Origin: Alphaproteobacteria bacterium
GTDB taxonomy: Bacteria > Pseudomonadota > Alphaproteobacteria > Micropepsales > Micropepsaceae
Assembly (NCBI GenBank): GCA_013140995.1
Contig: JABFRX010000079.1
Span: 1-55,461 of the forward strand
Reading direction: 5' to 3'
Length of the DNA stretch: 55,461 nucleotides
Shown here: one piece after another, positions 13,166 through 22,702 of the stretch
Numbering within the stretch: position 1 is the first letter of the stretch
Layout of the letters: every line of letters starts with the position of its first letter
Position numbers and translations under genes: made by a program
The notes under the pieces: model-generated
Seen by the model: the letters and a program-made list of their open reading frames with translations, nothing else
Database searches by the model: none
What the model was told of the DNA's origin: nothing

Positions 13166-13747
13166 ATGGCTGAGACGTTCAAAGAGCCGGATCGGCTACA
13201 GAAATACTTCGCCTCGCTGGAAGCAAATATCGCGACCGCCACTGGCAAGACCGTCGCCCAGTGGGTCAAAATCGCCAAGACTTGCCCCGAGACAAAACCG
13301 CGCGCGCGGCTAAAATGGTTCAAGGACAAGCACGGACTTGGGCAGTCGCGCGCAGGGCTGGTCCTGTGGCGCGCCTTCGGCACCAGCAGCTTGGGCGACG
13401 ATGATCCGAATACGCTGATGAACGCCCTGTTCGTGAAATTCGGCGAGCAGCGAGCGCTCTATGACAAGGTTGCGGCGTTCACAACGAAACTCGGTCCGGG
13501 AACGCTTAGCCCGCGCAAGAGTTACGTCGCGCTCTATCACTTGAAACAGTATGGCGCGATCAAGCCCTCCAAGCAGGGGCTGACGATCGGCCTTGCGATG
13601 CAGAAATATCCAAAGTCGGCGCGGCTGATCGACGTGAAGAACCTCGGCGGCGGCGAGCGCAACAAGAAAGCCGTCGTTCTTGCATCGGCGAAAGAGTTCG
13701 ACGCCGAGGTCAAGGCGTGGGTGAAAGCGGCCTACGACGGGAACTGA
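13166..13747 (+). CDS. DUF4287/DUF5655-type protein, function unknown
   Basis: This is a soluble basic protein of 193 residues. The N-terminal half has the DUF4287 pattern (KYFASLEANIATATGKTVAQW, then a KHGLGQSRA segment). The C-terminal half resembles DUF5655, with SPRKSYVALYHLKQYGAI and a closing helix. Proteins with this pair are common in bacteria but have no established function known to me. I start it at ATG 13166, which has AAGGGA just upstream; a GTG at 13142 is also in frame. It lies 3 bp from the following oxidoreductase gene, so the two are probably co-transcribed. Confidence 0.8.
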   Translation: MAETFKEPDRLQKYFASLEANIATATGKTVAQWVKIAKTCPETKPRARLKWFKDKHGLGQSRAGLVLWRAFGTSSLGDDDPNTLMNALFVKFGEQRALYDKVAAFTTKLGPGTLSPRKSYVALYHLKQYGAIKPSKQGLTIGLAMQKYPKSARLIDVKNLGGGERNKKAVVLASAKEFDAEVKAWVKAAYDGN

Positions 13748-13750
13748 CGC

Positions 13751-15085
13751 GTGGCGCTGTTTCACGCCTCGCAATACGACTGGTCGAAACCCGTCGATAG
13801 TTTTTGGGAAACGGGTCGCGCGCAATTCGACAGCGTCGCCGCCCCTTCGCTGTCGCGCGATGAGACCGCGGACGTCGCCATAATCGGCGGCGGCTACTGC
13901 GGGCTTTCGGCGGCGTACCACTTGGCGCGCGCGGGAATCGACGTGCGCGTTCTGGAGGCCGGTCCGATCGGCTGGGGTGCTTCGGGACGTAACGGCGGAT
14001 TCTGTAGCATCGGCGCGTCGTTTCTGGGTGCGGCGGAACTGAAGACGATTTACGGCGAAGATGAGACGCTCGCGTTCTATCGCGTGCTTGTCGATGCAGT
14101 ACGGCTGGTCGAGACGCTTGCGCAGGACGAGGCGATCGATCTGAAGCGCCATGGCGATGGTGTATGGACGTTCGCACACAAGCCCAGCCGCGTTGGGGAA
14201 TTGCAAGCGCATGCGGAGGTGTTAAGCCGGATTGGCCTTTCCGCGCGGGTCGTGGACACTGCATCGTTCGGGCGTGAAGCGTTCGCGTGCACGGAGCAAT
14301 TCGGCGCGCTGCATGAGAGCGTCGGATTTGCGCTTAACCCCCTCGCCTATTGCTTAGGCCTTGCCCGCGCGGCTGCGGCGCGCGGGGCGCGCATTCATGC
14401 GCAGTCGCGCGTGCTGCAGTGGCGCCGAGAGGGTGAACACCATCGGCTTGTCACCGGCGGCGGCAGCGCCCTCGCCAAGCATGTGATCGTTGCCGCGAAT
14501 GGATGGCTACCCGAGGAACTCGTGCCCGGACTCGCCGGGCGGATGATGCCGGTGCTCTCCAACATCGTGACGACGCGGCCGCTCAGCGATGAGGAATTGC
14601 GCACTCAGGCGTGGCGGACCGACGCGCCTGCGTCGAACACGCGCGCGCATCTAGCATATCTGCGGATGTTGCCCGACAAGCGGCTGCTGTTCGGCGGCCG
14701 AGGCGACACGACGGGTAGCCCCGCCGGGGGTGCCGCCATGCGGGCACTTCTCGAGCGCCGTATCGCGCGGCTTTTCCCAGCGTTTGCAAACATTGAGACC
14801 ACCCATTCTTGGCGTGGATTCATCGCGGCGACACGGCGGCTGACACCGGCCGTCGGCGAACTACCGGACGATCCGAGCGTATCGTTCGCGTTCGGCTGCC
14901 ACGGCAACGGCGTCGCGTTCATGACGTGGGCGGGGCGGGAACTTGCGAAGCGCATCGCCGGCACCGCAACGGCTTTGCCGGCGCCGATTCACGGGCTGCC
15001 GCCGAAGTTTCCTCTGCCCACGTTGCGGCTATGGCAACTGCGTCTCATGCTTGCGCGCGCTTGGGTGGAAGATGCGATCGCTTAG
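13751..15085 (+). CDS. FAD-dependent amine/amino-acid oxidoreductase, DAO (PuuB-like) family
   Basis: A flavoenzyme of 444 residues with the dinucleotide fold VAIIGGGYCGLSAAYHLARA (GxGxxG at 46-51), then WGASGRNGGF, the typical flavin-contact motif of the DadA/PuuB branch of the D-amino-acid oxidase family. Near the C terminus GCHGNGVAFMTWAGRELA closes the FAD site. The closest well-studied relatives oxidise gamma-glutamylputrescine, sarcosine or similar secondary amines; the substrate here is inferred only. It uses a GTG start 3 bp after the upstream gene, and its end overlaps the convergent SRPBCC gene by 4 bp. Confidence 0.88.
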   Translation: MALFHASQYDWSKPVDSFWETGRAQFDSVAAPSLSRDETADVAIIGGGYCGLSAAYHLARAGIDVRVLEAGPIGWGASGRNGGFCSIGASFLGAAELKTIYGEDETLAFYRVLVDAVRLVETLAQDEAIDLKRHGDGVWTFAHKPSRVGELQAHAEVLSRIGLSARVVDTASFGREAFACTEQFGALHESVGFALNPLAYCLGLARAAAARGARIHAQSRVLQWRREGEHHRLVTGGGSALAKHVIVAANGWLPEELVPGLAGRMMPVLSNIVTTRPLSDEELRTQAWRTDAPASNTRAHLAYLRMLPDKRLLFGGRGDTTGSPAGGAAMRALLERRIARLFPAFANIETTHSWRGFIAATRRLTPAVGELPDDPSVSFAFGCHGNGVAFMTWAGRELAKRIAGTATALPAPIHGLPPKFPLPTLRLWQLRLMLARAWVEDAIA

Positions 15086-15612
15086 GGTTTTCCGGTCGAG
15101 GCGAAGTTCACGTAGCGCTTGAACGCTTCGTCGAGGACGCCGTCGACGCCTTTGGCGATGTCTTTGAAGTCTTTCGCGTCGTGGCCGCCAACCGCGTAGG
15201 TCAGCTTCACGTGTGAGCCGGCGCCTTTGGCTTCGATACTCACGATCATGTGGCCGGTGACGCCCATGTAGGCGAGCGGGCCTAACCCGCCGCTAAAGAT
15301 CAGGCGCGTGCCGGGGGCGGCGTGTTCCACCGTCATGTGGCGCACGAAGCCGCCGTCCTTGAGCGTCTCGCACCAGCAGCCGCCGGGTTTAACGTCGATC
15401 GAGATGTTTTTGCCGTCACCAGAGTAGGAGTGCAATTTGGCATTCCACCAGGCGCCCGCTTGGACGAACGCGTCGTAGGCGGCTTTCGGGGTGACCGTGG
15501 TGTCAGCTTCGTACGCGACAGTGAAGCCGGTCGGGGATTGGGAGGTGACGGCGGCTTGTCCAACGGATGCCAACGCGACGCTCGCAATGGCGATAAAGAT
15601 GCGCAGTTTCAT
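15082..15612 (-). CDS. Secreted SRPBCC (START/AHSA1-like) domain protein
   Basis: This 176-residue protein starts with a signal peptide (MKLRIFIAIASVALASVGQA, cleavage likely before AVTSQ). The rest fits a helix-grip SRPBCC fold: a strand and helix ending in AYDAFVQAGAWWN, then HMTVEHAAPGTRLIFSGGLGPLA, and a long C-terminal helix. Such folds bind hydrophobic ligands in a central cavity. Export to the periplasm is unusual for the family as a whole but common in this subfamily. No ligand can be named. It is convergent with the FAD oxidoreductase. Confidence 0.82.
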   Translation of the reverse strand: MKLRIFIAIASVALASVGQAAVTSQSPTGFTVAYEADTTVTPKAAYDAFVQAGAWWNAKLHSYSGDGKNISIDVKPGGCWCETLKDGGFVRHMTVEHAAPGTRLIFSGGLGPLAYMGVTGHMIVSIEAKGAGSHVKLTYAVGGHDAKDFKDIAKGVDGVLDEAFKRYVNFASTGKP

Positions 15613-15642
15613 TTCAGACTCCCCAAGCCAGGTGCACTAAAG

Positions 15643-15744
15643 CCCCCTTTCGCCAAGGCTTCGGGGGGCACTCCTTCGCCTAATTGCCTTCGCGCGCCTT
15701 ACGCCAAGTGGCGTAAGCCACCCGAAGCCGAAGGCGAAGGGTGG
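15643..15744. repeat. Composite palindromic element directly 3' of tRNA-Val (REP-like)
   Basis: Two GC-rich heads in opposite orientation (15643-15669 and 15718-15744, each containing a CGCC-AAGGCTTCGG-like core) flank a perfect 9-bp hairpin at 15698-15717 (CTTACGCCA-AG-TGGCGTAAG). The right head overlaps the tRNA-Val CCA end. The head resembles the one at 12940-12966, while the hairpin sequence differs completely, so head and hairpin look like separate modules. Confidence 0.55.
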
Positions 15745-15817
15745 TGGGCGATGACGGGCTCGAACCGCCGACATCATCGGTGTAAACGATGCGCTCTACC
15801 AACTGAGCTAATCGCCC
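15742..15817 (-). tRNA. tRNA-Val (anticodon TAC)
   Basis: A complete 76-nt cloverleaf on the minus strand. The acceptor stem GGGCGAT pairs with ATCGCCC, the anticodon arm CATCG-TTTACAC-CGATG gives TAC, the T loop is TTCGAGC, the discriminator is A, and CCA is encoded. It lies downstream of hup on the same strand but after the hup terminator, so it probably has its own promoter. Confidence 0.97.
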
Positions 15818-15844
15818 TGAATTGCGGGAATAGCAGACGCCTTA

Positions 15845-15880
15845 CAAAAAACGAAAGGCGCGGATTTTCATCCGCGCCTT
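15845..15880 (-). terminator. Rho-independent terminator of hup
   Basis: On the minus strand a perfect 11-bp stem (AAGGCGCGGAT / ATCCGCGCCTT) with a GAAA loop is followed by TTTCGTTTTTTG. It begins 27 bp after the hup stop codon. Confidence 0.93.
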
Positions 15881-15906
15881 CGGAAATCCGCCGATTGGCG
15901 GAAAAC

Positions 15907-16179
15907 TCAGTTCACCGCGTCTTTGAGCTGTTTGCCAGCACGGAATTTCGGCTGCTTGGACGAGGGGATTTTGATTTCCTCGCCCGTGCGCGGATTGCGG
16001 CCAGTGCCGGCCTTGCGGGTCGTCACCACGAAGGTGCCGAAACCGACCAGGCGCACTTCTTCTCCGCCCTTCAGCGTGTTCGTAATCACTTCGATCGCCG
16101 TGTCGATGATCTTCTCGGCTTCGGCCTTCGGCACGTTCGTCTTTTCGGCGACGGCCGCGACCAGATCGTTCTTGTTCAT
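15907..16179 (-). CDS. hup: DNA-binding protein HU
   Basis: This is a histone-like HU/IHF-family protein of 90 residues that bends and compacts DNA as a dimer. It opens MNKNDLVAAVAEKTNV, and the DNA-binding arm region is VTTRKAGTGRNPRTGEEIKIP with the intercalating-proline motif RNPRTG. The absence of IHF-specific features and the length point to HU. A gene for HU directly next to lon is a common arrangement in proteobacteria. It is monocistronic here, with its own promoter and terminator. Confidence 0.96.
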   Translation of the reverse strand: MNKNDLVAAVAEKTNVPKAEAEKIIDTAIEVITNTLKGGEEVRLVGFGTFVVTTRKAGTGRNPRTGEEIKIPSSKQPKFRAGKQLKDAVN

Positions 16180-16243
16180 GTGTCCTCGCGGGTTTTAGAG
16201 AGATTGACAGAAATGGGCGGTTTTGCCCGGAACTTGGCGGCGG

Positions 16244-16271
16244 AATTTAGGGGTTCAGCGGGCCCTGTCAA
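16244..16271 (-). promoter_or_regulatory. Sigma-70-type promoter of hup
   Basis: On the minus strand TTGACA (16271-16266) and TAAATT (16249-16244) are separated by 16 bp. The predicted start falls about 60 bp upstream of the hup ATG. The -35 element is a perfect consensus. Confidence 0.7.
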
Positions 16272-16311
16272 AGCCAATCCGCAGAAATCCGGGCATAATG
16301 CCGCTGGATAA

Positions 16312-16346
16312 CAAGGAAAAGGCCGCCGGGGTACCCCTCGGCGGCC
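16312..16346 (-). terminator. Rho-independent terminator of lon
   Basis: A minus-strand inverted repeat GGCCGCCG / CGGCGGCC (16321-16346) with a loop around GGGGTACC is followed by TTTTCCTT. It starts 26 bp past the lon stop. Confidence 0.9.
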
Positions 16347-16372
16347 AGATTCTGCCTGGTTTTTAGGCGTGA

Positions 16373-18796
16373 CTAGTGAGCGACCACACCTTCGTGATCC
16401 TCGCCCTCACCTTTGCCGCGGCGGGGCGGCTCGTCTGCGGGCTCCTCCCATTTGATCGGAACGGGCACGCGAACCAGAGCCTTTGCCAACACGTCGTCGA
16501 CGGTAGCTACCGGCACGATGTTGAGGCCCTTGAGCACGTTGTCGGGGATGTCGGCGAGGTCCTTTTCGTTTTCGGACGGGATCAGCACCGTCTTGATGCC
16601 CGCGCGCAAGGCCGCCAGCAGCTTTTCTTTCAAGCCGCCGATCGGCAGGACGCGGCCCCGCAACGTGACTTCACCCGTCATCGCGACGTCGCGCTTGATT
16701 GGGATACCTGTCAGGACCGACACGATGGCCGTCGTCATCGCGACACCGGCGGACGGGCCGTCCTTCGGCGTTGCGCCCTCCGGCACGTGCACGTGGATGT
16801 CGCGCTTGTCGAACGTCGGCGGCGTGATGCCGATGCTCGTCGCCCGCGAGCGGACATACGAGCGGGCAGCGTCGATGGATTCCTTCATGACATCGCCGAG
16901 TTTGCCCGTCGCCTGCATGCGGCCTTTCCCGGGTAGCATGACGGCCTCGATCGTCAGTGTTTCGCCGCCGACTTCCGTCCATGCGAGACCCGTGACGACG
17001 CCGACATTGTCTTCGCCTTCAAGCTCACCGTAACGGAATTTCCGGACGCCCGCATACTTCTCGAGGTTCTTCGGCGTGACCTGAACCGACTTCGCCTTCT
17101 TCGAAACGATCTCGCGCACGGCTTTACGGACCAGGCTCGCCAGCTCGCGCTCAAGGTTGCGCACGCCTGCTTCTCGTGTGTAATAGGGGATCAAGTCGAG
17201 CAAGGCCGCGTCCGTAATCGACCATTCGCCGTCTTTCAGAGCATGCGCCTCCACCTGCTTGGACAGCAAATGGCGTTTCGCGATTTCCACCTTCTCATCT
17301 TCGGTGTAACCGGGGATGCGGATGATCTCCATGCGGTCCATCAGCGGCTGCGGCATGCGCAGGCTATTCGCCGTCGTGATGAACATGACGTCCGAGAGGT
17401 CGAAGTCGACTTCCAGATAATGATCGTTGAACGTCGCATTCTGCTCAGGGTCCAAGACCTCAAGCAGGGCCGACGACGGGTCGCCGCGCCAGTCGGCGCC
17501 AAGCTTGTCGATCTCGTCGAGCAGGAACAGTGGGTTCGCCGACTTCGCCTTTTTCATGCCCTGTATGACCTTGCCGGGCATCGAGCCGATATACGTGCGG
17601 CGGTGGCCCCGGATTTCAGCTTCGTCACGCACACCGCCAAGCGACATGCGCACGAACTCACGGCCGGTTGCCTTGGCAATGGATTTGCCGAGCGAGGTCT
17701 TGCCGACGCCAGGCGGGCCGACGAGGCAGAGGATAGGCCCGCGCAGTTTGCCCGCGCGTTGCTGGACCGCAAGATACTCTAGGATACGTTCCTTGACCTT
17801 CTCGAGCCCGTAGTGATCGTCGTCGAGGACCTTCTCGGCCTCGTCCATGTCGCGCTTGACCTTGCTCTTCTTGCCCCAGGGCAGCGAGAGGATCCAATCG
17901 AGGTAATTGCGCACGACGGTTGCTTCGGCCGACATCGGCGACATCTGGCGCAACTTGCGAAGCTCCGCCATTGCCTTGTCGCTCGCTTCCTTGGACAGCT
18001 TCGTTTTCTTGATGCGGTCTTCCAGTTCGCCAAGCTCGTCGCGCTGCTCTTCGCCCTCGCCCAACTCCTTCTGAATCGCCTTCAGCTGCTCGTTCAAATA
18101 ATACTCGCGCTGTGTCTTCTCCATTTGACGCTTCACGCGCGTGCGGATTTTGCGTTCGACCTGAAGGACGCTCATTTCGCCCTCCATAAAGCCGAACACT
18201 TTCTCCAAACGCTCGGCGACGCTCGTCGTCTCCAACAGCGCTTGCTTGTCGGCGATCTTGACCGTGATATGGGAGGCGATCACGTCTGCCAGTTTCGACG
18301 GGTCGGTGATCTGCTGGACCTCGGACTGCGACTCCGGCGGAATCTTCCGGTTCAGTTTGATGTAGGCCTCAAACTGCGAGGAGGCCGAGCGGGCAATGCC
18401 TTCGACCTCGCGCGGATCTTTCAAATCGTCAGGAATGAGTTCCGCTTCGACTTGGAAGAAGTTCGCGTTCGGCACGAATTTGAGAATACGCGCGCGTTGC
18501 TTGCCTTCGACGAGAACGCGCACGGTTTGATCAGGCAGCTTCAAAAGCTGCACAACGGAAGCGAGCGTACCAACGGTGTAAATGTCGTCTTCCGACGGCT
18601 CGTCCTGCGCCGGGTTCTTTTGCGTGACGAGCAGAATTTGCTTTTCTTCGAGACCGACGTCTTCGAGCGCACGGACCGACTTCTCGCGACCAACGAACAG
18701 CGGAACGATCTTGTGCGGGAAGACGACGATGTCGCGCAGCGGCAGAACGGGGTACACGCCCACCGTCTTCACGGCTTCATCGTCTGCGGTTTTCAT
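16373..18796 (-). CDS. lon: ATP-dependent endopeptidase La (Lon)
   Basis: Lon is a soluble hexameric AAA+ protease that removes misfolded and regulatory proteins. The 807 residues show the N-terminal substrate domain (to about 210), a coiled-coil stretch (about 215-290), Walker [10 protein letters not shown] at 360-368, Walker B LFLLDEID at 423-430, and the protease domain with Ser682 (PKDGPSAG) and Lys725. All catalytic residues are intact. Upstream, CTTGAA at 18917-18912 followed about 15 bp on by CTCCACTT weakly resembles a heat-shock (RpoH) promoter. It lies downstream of clpX on the same strand. Confidence 0.98.
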   Translation of the reverse strand: MKTADDEAVKTVGVYPVLPLRDIVVFPHKIVPLFVGREKSVRALEDVGLEEKQILLVTQKNPAQDEPSEDDIYTVGTLASVVQLLKLPDQTVRVLVEGKQRARILKFVPNANFFQVEAELIPDDLKDPREVEGIARSASSQFEAYIKLNRKIPPESQSEVQQITDPSKLADVIASHITVKIADKQALLETTSVAERLEKVFGFMEGEMSVLQVERKIRTRVKRQMEKTQREYYLNEQLKAIQKELGEGEEQRDELGELEDRIKKTKLSKEASDKAMAELRKLRQMSPMSAEATVVRNYLDWILSLPWGKKSKVKRDMDEAEKVLDDDHYGLEKVKERILEYLAVQQRAGKLRGPILCLVGPPGVGKTSLGKSIAKATGREFVRMSLGGVRDEAEIRGHRRTYIGSMPGKVIQGMKKAKSANPLFLLDEIDKLGADWRGDPSSALLEVLDPEQNATFNDHYLEVDFDLSDVMFITTANSLRMPQPLMDRMEIIRIPGYTEDEKVEIAKRHLLSKQVEAHALKDGEWSITDAALLDLIPYYTREAGVRNLERELASLVRKAVREIVSKKAKSVQVTPKNLEKYAGVRKFRYGELEGEDNVGVVTGLAWTEVGGETLTIEAVMLPGKGRMQATGKLGDVMKESIDAARSYVRSRATSIGITPPTFDKRDIHVHVPEGATPKDGPSAGVAMTTAIVSVLTGIPIKRDVAMTGEVTLRGRVLPIGGLKEKLLAALRAGIKTVLIPSENEKDLADIPDNVLKGLNIVPVATVDDVLAKALVRVPVPIKWEEPADEPPRRGKGEGEDHEGVVAH

Positions 18797-18961
18797 ATCA
18801 ACCTGCCTTTCAGTAGCTTCGGCATTTCCTTACGCGAGCGGTCTGACGGCCCGACTCTGCAAACGCCACAAATCTTAACGAGCAAATGAAGTGGAGGCGA
18901 GATACCCTCCCTTCAAGGGGCCTGTAAAATGCGCGAGGCGGACCGTGAAGACCGCTACGGT

Positions 18962-20224
18962 TTAGGACGCTGACGCCGCTTCTCCACGCTTGTCAGCGTA
19001 GATCAGCAATGGACGCGCCCGTCCTTCGGCCACTTCACCATTGATGACGACTTCCGTTACGCCGCGCATGCCCGGCAAATCGTACATCGTATCGAGGAGA
19101 ATGTTTTCCATGATGGACCGCAAGCCGCGCGCACCCGTCTTACGGGCGATCGCTTTGCGGGAAATCGCCTTCAGCGCGTCATCCGAGAACGTAAGGGAAA
19201 GACCCTCCATCTCGAACAGGCGCGCGTACTGCTTCACCAGCGCGTTCTTCGGTTTGGTGAGAATCGACATCAGCGCGTCGATGTCGAGGTCTTCAAGCGT
19301 TGCCAACACCGGTAGGCGGCCGACGAACTCAGGGATCAGACCGAACTTCAGCAGGTCTTCCGGTTCGATCTCGCGGAATATCGCGCCGGTACCGCGGTCA
19401 TCCGGCGATTGAACGTTCGCGCCGAAGCCGATCGAGGAACCCTTGCCGCGGGCCGAGATGATGCGCTCCAACCCTGCGAATGCGCCGCCGCAGATGAAGA
19501 GGATGTTCGTCGTATCGACTTGCAGGAACTCTTGCTGCGGGTGCTTGCGGCCGCCTTGCGGGGGGACGCTTGCGACCGTGCCTTCCATGATCTTGAGCAG
19601 TGCTTGCTGCACGCCTTCGCCCGACACGTCGCGCGTGATCGATGGGTTGTCGGACTTGCGGCTGATCTTGTCGACCTCGTCGATGTAGACTATGCCGCGC
19701 TGCGCACGCTCGACGTTATAGTCGGCCGACTGCAGCAGCTTCAAAATGATGTTTTCGACGTCTTCGCCGACGTAGCCCGCTTCGGTAAGCGTTGTCGCGT
19801 CGGCCATCGTGAACGGCACGTCGAGAATGCGCGCCAGCGTCTGTGCGAGCAGCGTCTTGCCGCAACCCGTCGGCCCGATCAGCAAGATGTTTGACTTCGC
19901 GATCTCGATGTCGCCGTTCTTCGTCTGATGGTTCAGGCGCTTGTAGTGATTATGGACGGCGACAGCGAGAACCTTCTTCGCGTGATCCTGACCAATCACG
20001 TAGTCGTCGAGAACTTTGCGGATGTCGGACGGCGTGGGAACGCCGTCCCGCGATTTTACCAGCGAGGTCTTGTTCTCTTCACGGATGATGTCCATGCAGA
20101 GTTCGACGCACTCGTCGCAGATGAAGACCGTTGGGCCGGCGATAAGCTTGCGAACTTCGTGTTGGCTCTTGCCGCAGAACGAGCAGTACAGAGTGTTCTT
20201 TGAATCACTGCCGCTCTTACTCAT
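18962..20224 (-). CDS. clpX: ATP-dependent Clp protease ATP-binding subunit ClpX
   Basis: ClpX is the AAA+ unfoldase that feeds proteins to ClpP. The N-terminal zinc-binding domain has C14, C17, C36 and C39. Walker A GPTGCGKT is at 117-124, Walker B IVYIDEVD at 178-185, and the ClpP-docking region is in the usual place (IGFGANVQS, an IGF loop). The 420 residues are the normal length. A strong ribosome-binding sequence (GAGGGAGAAG) precedes the ATG. The 193 bp to clpP contain a possible -10 (TAATAT near 20280) but no convincing -35, so read-through from clpP is likely. Confidence 0.98.
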   Translation of the reverse strand: MSKSGSDSKNTLYCSFCGKSQHEVRKLIAGPTVFICDECVELCMDIIREENKTSLVKSRDGVPTPSDIRKVLDDYVIGQDHAKKVLAVAVHNHYKRLNHQTKNGDIEIAKSNILLIGPTGCGKTLLAQTLARILDVPFTMADATTLTEAGYVGEDVENIILKLLQSADYNVERAQRGIVYIDEVDKISRKSDNPSITRDVSGEGVQQALLKIMEGTVASVPPQGGRKHPQQEFLQVDTTNILFICGGAFAGLERIISARGKGSSIGFGANVQSPDDRGTGAIFREIEPEDLLKFGLIPEFVGRLPVLATLEDLDIDALMSILTKPKNALVKQYARLFEMEGLSLTFSDDALKAISRKAIARKTGARGLRSIMENILLDTMYDLPGMRGVTEVVINGEVAEGRARPLLIYADKRGEAASAS

Positions 20225-20417
20225 TCTCTTCTCCCTCTAGGAGCCCGCAGACCGTGCCGATTCCGGCCACTTCCCGGGTATATTACCGACAAAGCTAAAC
20301 GCGTGCCGAATCCCCTACGCGCCGCCCTACAGCTCAATTCGAGCATGCTAGGCCGTCACGGATCAAGAATTCATTAATCGCGGGTGTAACTGAGAAACCG
20401 CGCAATCTGCCCGGGAA

Positions 20418-21056
20418 TTAGTCAGTCTTCCCGATCTCCATGCCCGCCGGGCGCTTGGTGAATACCTGATCGATGAGGCCGAAGGTCTTTGCCTCCTCAG
20501 CGGTCAGGAAATAGTCCCGATCCAACGCCTTTTCAATCGCCTCAACCGCCTGTCCAGTATGACGGGCATAGATCTCGTTCAGGCGCCTCTTAAGCTTCAC
20601 GATCTCCTGTGCATGACGCGCGATATCGGTCGCTTGTCCCTGCGCGCCGCCGGATGGTTGATGCAGCATCACTCGCGAATTCGGCAGGGCGAAGCGCTGC
20701 CCCTTTTCGCCGGCGCACAACAACAGCGAGGCTGCCGAAGCGGCCTGGCCGATGCAGAGCGTCGCCACCGGCGGGCGGATATATTGCATCGTGTCGTAGA
20801 TCGCGAGCCCCGCCGTCACCAACCCGCCTGGCGAGTTGATGTACATCGAGACTTCTTTCTTCGGGTTTTCCGCCTCGAGGAACAGAAGCTGGGCGGTGAC
20901 AAGCGTTGCGATCGTGTCTTCGATCGGGCCCGAAACGAAGACGATCCGTTCCTTCAGTAGCCGCGAATAGATGTCGTACGAGCGCTCGCCCCGCGCCGTC
21001 TGCTCGATCACGAAGGGCATATAGTAGTTGGCGTAGGTCTCGCGGGCGTCTTTCAT
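20418..21056 (-). CDS. clpP: ATP-dependent Clp protease proteolytic subunit ClpP
   Basis: ClpP forms the tetradecameric serine-protease chamber. The catalytic triad is visible as Ser107 (GQAASAAS), His132 (MLHQPSGG) and Asp181 (ALDRDYF). The protein has 212 residues, with an N-terminal extension before [14 protein letters not shown] that is probably processed. It sits 41 bp after tig; the gap holds a small GC hairpin (GGCGGC-ACCTGC-GCCGCC) without a T-run. Confidence 0.98.
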   Translation of the reverse strand: MKDARETYANYYMPFVIEQTARGERSYDIYSRLLKERIVFVSGPIEDTIATLVTAQLLFLEAENPKKEVSMYINSPGGLVTAGLAIYDTMQYIRPPVATLCIGQAASAASLLLCAGEKGQRFALPNSRVMLHQPSGGAQGQATDIARHAQEIVKLKRRLNEIYARHTGQAVEAIEKALDRDYFLTAEEAKTFGLIDQVFTKRPAGMEIGKTD

Positions 21057-21097
21057 GGGGCTGCCTCTGGGGCGGCGCAGGTGCCGCCGTTAGTCAC

Positions 21098-22459
21098 TTA
21101 GTTCGCCTTCAGGATTTTGGCCAGGTCGTCGGGGTCCTTAAACAGGTCTTCCCGACTCACTTGCTTGTCCGTGATCTTTACCTGGCCGCACAGGAAATCG
21201 ACGACCTTGTCCTCAAAAATCGGCGCGCGCAGCTGGGCCAGCGCGTCCTGATTGTTGCGGTAGATATCCACGATGCGCTGCTCTTGGCCTGGGTACTGGC
21301 GGGCCTGCATCATCACCGCGCGGCTGAGCTCTTCCTGGGTCACTTGCACGTTGTTCACGCGGCCGAACTCGGACAGCACGAGACCTAAGCGGACGCGGCG
21401 CTCCGCAATCGCGCGGAACTCAGCCTTGAGATCGTCCTCGGACTTGGTTTTATCTTCGTCGGCCAGGTTGCCGGATTTGATGTCCTGCTCGACCTGCGTC
21501 CAGATTTGCTTGAACTCGGCTTCCACCATGCCGGTGGGTAGGTCGAAGCTGTGCGAGCCGTCGAGCGCGTCGAGCAGCGCGCGCTTCAGATGTGCACGGC
21601 TGGCCTGGGTGAATTGGTTCGCGAGTTGCATGCGCGCGGCGTCGCGCAGCTTGTCCAAGCTGTCGAGACCGAGCTTCGTGGCGAGAGTCTCATCTACTTC
21701 GGCTTCGATGCCGCGGCGCACTTCTTTCACCGTCACGTCGAAGTCGGCGTATTTGCCTGCAAGGTTCGCCGCCGGATATTCGGCCGGGAAGGTAACCGCG
21801 ACGACTTTCGCGTCGCCCGCCTTCGAACCTTTAAGTTGCTCCTCGAAGCCCGGAATGAAGCTGCCCGAACCGATGACGAGTTCAGCATTCTCGGCAGTGC
21901 CACCGTCGAACGGTATGCCGTCGATCTTGCCGGTGAAGTCGATCACCAACTGATCGCCATCTTGAGCTTGCGCGTCGTCACCCTTCGGCTCAAACGTGCG
22001 CTGTTGGGCGGCGAGGCGCTTTAGCGACTGCAATACGTCGTCGTCGCTGACTTCGGTGATTGGCCGCATCAGCGCAATCGACGATGCATCCACGAGCTTG
22101 AAGTCGGGCATCAGGTCGATGCCCATCGTGAACACAAGGTCTTCCGCGCCCGCGATCACCTCTTCGACTTTGCTGACGAGCTGAATTTGCGGCGACATCG
22201 CCGGACGCAGCGAACGGTCGTCCACCGCCTTTTGGCTGAACTCGGCGACCGCCTCTTGGACGATTTCGCCCATCATCGATTTGCCGAAAGTCTTGCGCAG
22301 ATGAGCGACCGGCACTTTGCCCGGGCGGAAGCCCTTGAGCTGAACCTGGTCCTTCATCCCCTCAAGCCGCGATAGCAGCTTTGCGTCGAGGTCGCTTGCT
22401 TCGACCGTGATGCGGAATTCGCGGCGAAGGTGGTCGTTGACGGTTTCGGTAATCTGCAT
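21098..22459 (-). CDS. tig: Trigger factor, ribosome-associated chaperone
   Basis: Trigger factor binds the ribosome exit tunnel and folds nascent chains. The ribosome-binding loop motif FRPGKVP appears as KGFRPGKVPVAHLRKTFG near residue 45, followed by the FKBP-type prolyl isomerase domain (about 155-245) and a helical C-terminal chaperone domain. The true start is MQITETVNDHL (453 residues). The frame stays open for 33 more codons upstream, but that part runs into the tRNA-Leu gene. tRNA-Leu lies 57 bp upstream on the same strand. Confidence 0.97.
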   Translation of the reverse strand: MQITETVNDHLRREFRITVEASDLDAKLLSRLEGMKDQVQLKGFRPGKVPVAHLRKTFGKSMMGEIVQEAVAEFSQKAVDDRSLRPAMSPQIQLVSKVEEVIAGAEDLVFTMGIDLMPDFKLVDASSIALMRPITEVSDDDVLQSLKRLAAQQRTFEPKGDDAQAQDGDQLVIDFTGKIDGIPFDGGTAENAELVIGSGSFIPGFEEQLKGSKAGDAKVVAVTFPAEYPAANLAGKYADFDVTVKEVRRGIEAEVDETLATKLGLDSLDKLRDAARMQLANQFTQASRAHLKRALLDALDGSHSFDLPTGMVEAEFKQIWTQVEQDIKSGNLADEDKTKSEDDLKAEFRAIAERRVRLGLVLSEFGRVNNVQVTQEELSRAVMMQARQYPGQEQRIVDIYRNNQDALAQLRAPIFEDKVVDFLCGQVKITDKQVSREDLFKDPDDLAKILKAN

Positions 22460-22516
22460 TGGCTTCTCTAGTCCTGCCTCGGTCGATGGCGACGGCGTGG
22501 GGATAAGGGTGCGCGA

Positions 22517-22601
22517 TGGTGCGGGCGAAGGGATTTGAACCCCCACGACTTTCGTCACTGGAACCTAAATCCAGCGCGTCTACCAGTTCCGCCACGCCCG
22601 C
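22517..22601 (-). tRNA. tRNA-Leu (anticodon TAG)
   Basis: An 85-nt class II tRNA on the minus strand with a long variable arm. The acceptor GCGGGCG pairs with CGCCCGC, the anticodon arm CTGGA-TTTAGGT-TCCAG gives TAG, the T loop is TTCAAAT, the discriminator is A, and the CCA is encoded. With no terminator before tig, the two may share a primary transcript. Confidence 0.97.
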
Positions 22602-22674
22602 TTGGTGCCAGCGTGCGTACCCAAATCCGACGCCGACGTTAAGTGCCGGGTACCTGTTGGAAAACAAGGGGCGC

Positions 22675-22702
22675 TCTATAGCAGGGCGATTCAGAAACTC
22701 AA
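22675..22702 (-). promoter_or_regulatory. Sigma-70-type promoter for tRNA-Leu and possibly tig
   Basis: On the minus strand TTGAGT (22702-22697) and TATAGA (22680-22675) are 16 bp apart. The -35 overlaps the stop codon of the upstream gene. The predicted transcript begins about 65 nt before the tRNA. Confidence 0.65.

Noticed and set aside
18892-18917. RpoH promoter of lon
   Set aside because: The -35 part (CTTGAA) is good but the -10 (CTCCACTT) fits poorly; it is mentioned only as a possibility in the lon entry.
22460-22558. N-terminal extension of trigger factor
   Set aside because: The added codons run into the tRNA-Leu gene; homologues start at MQITET-like sequence.
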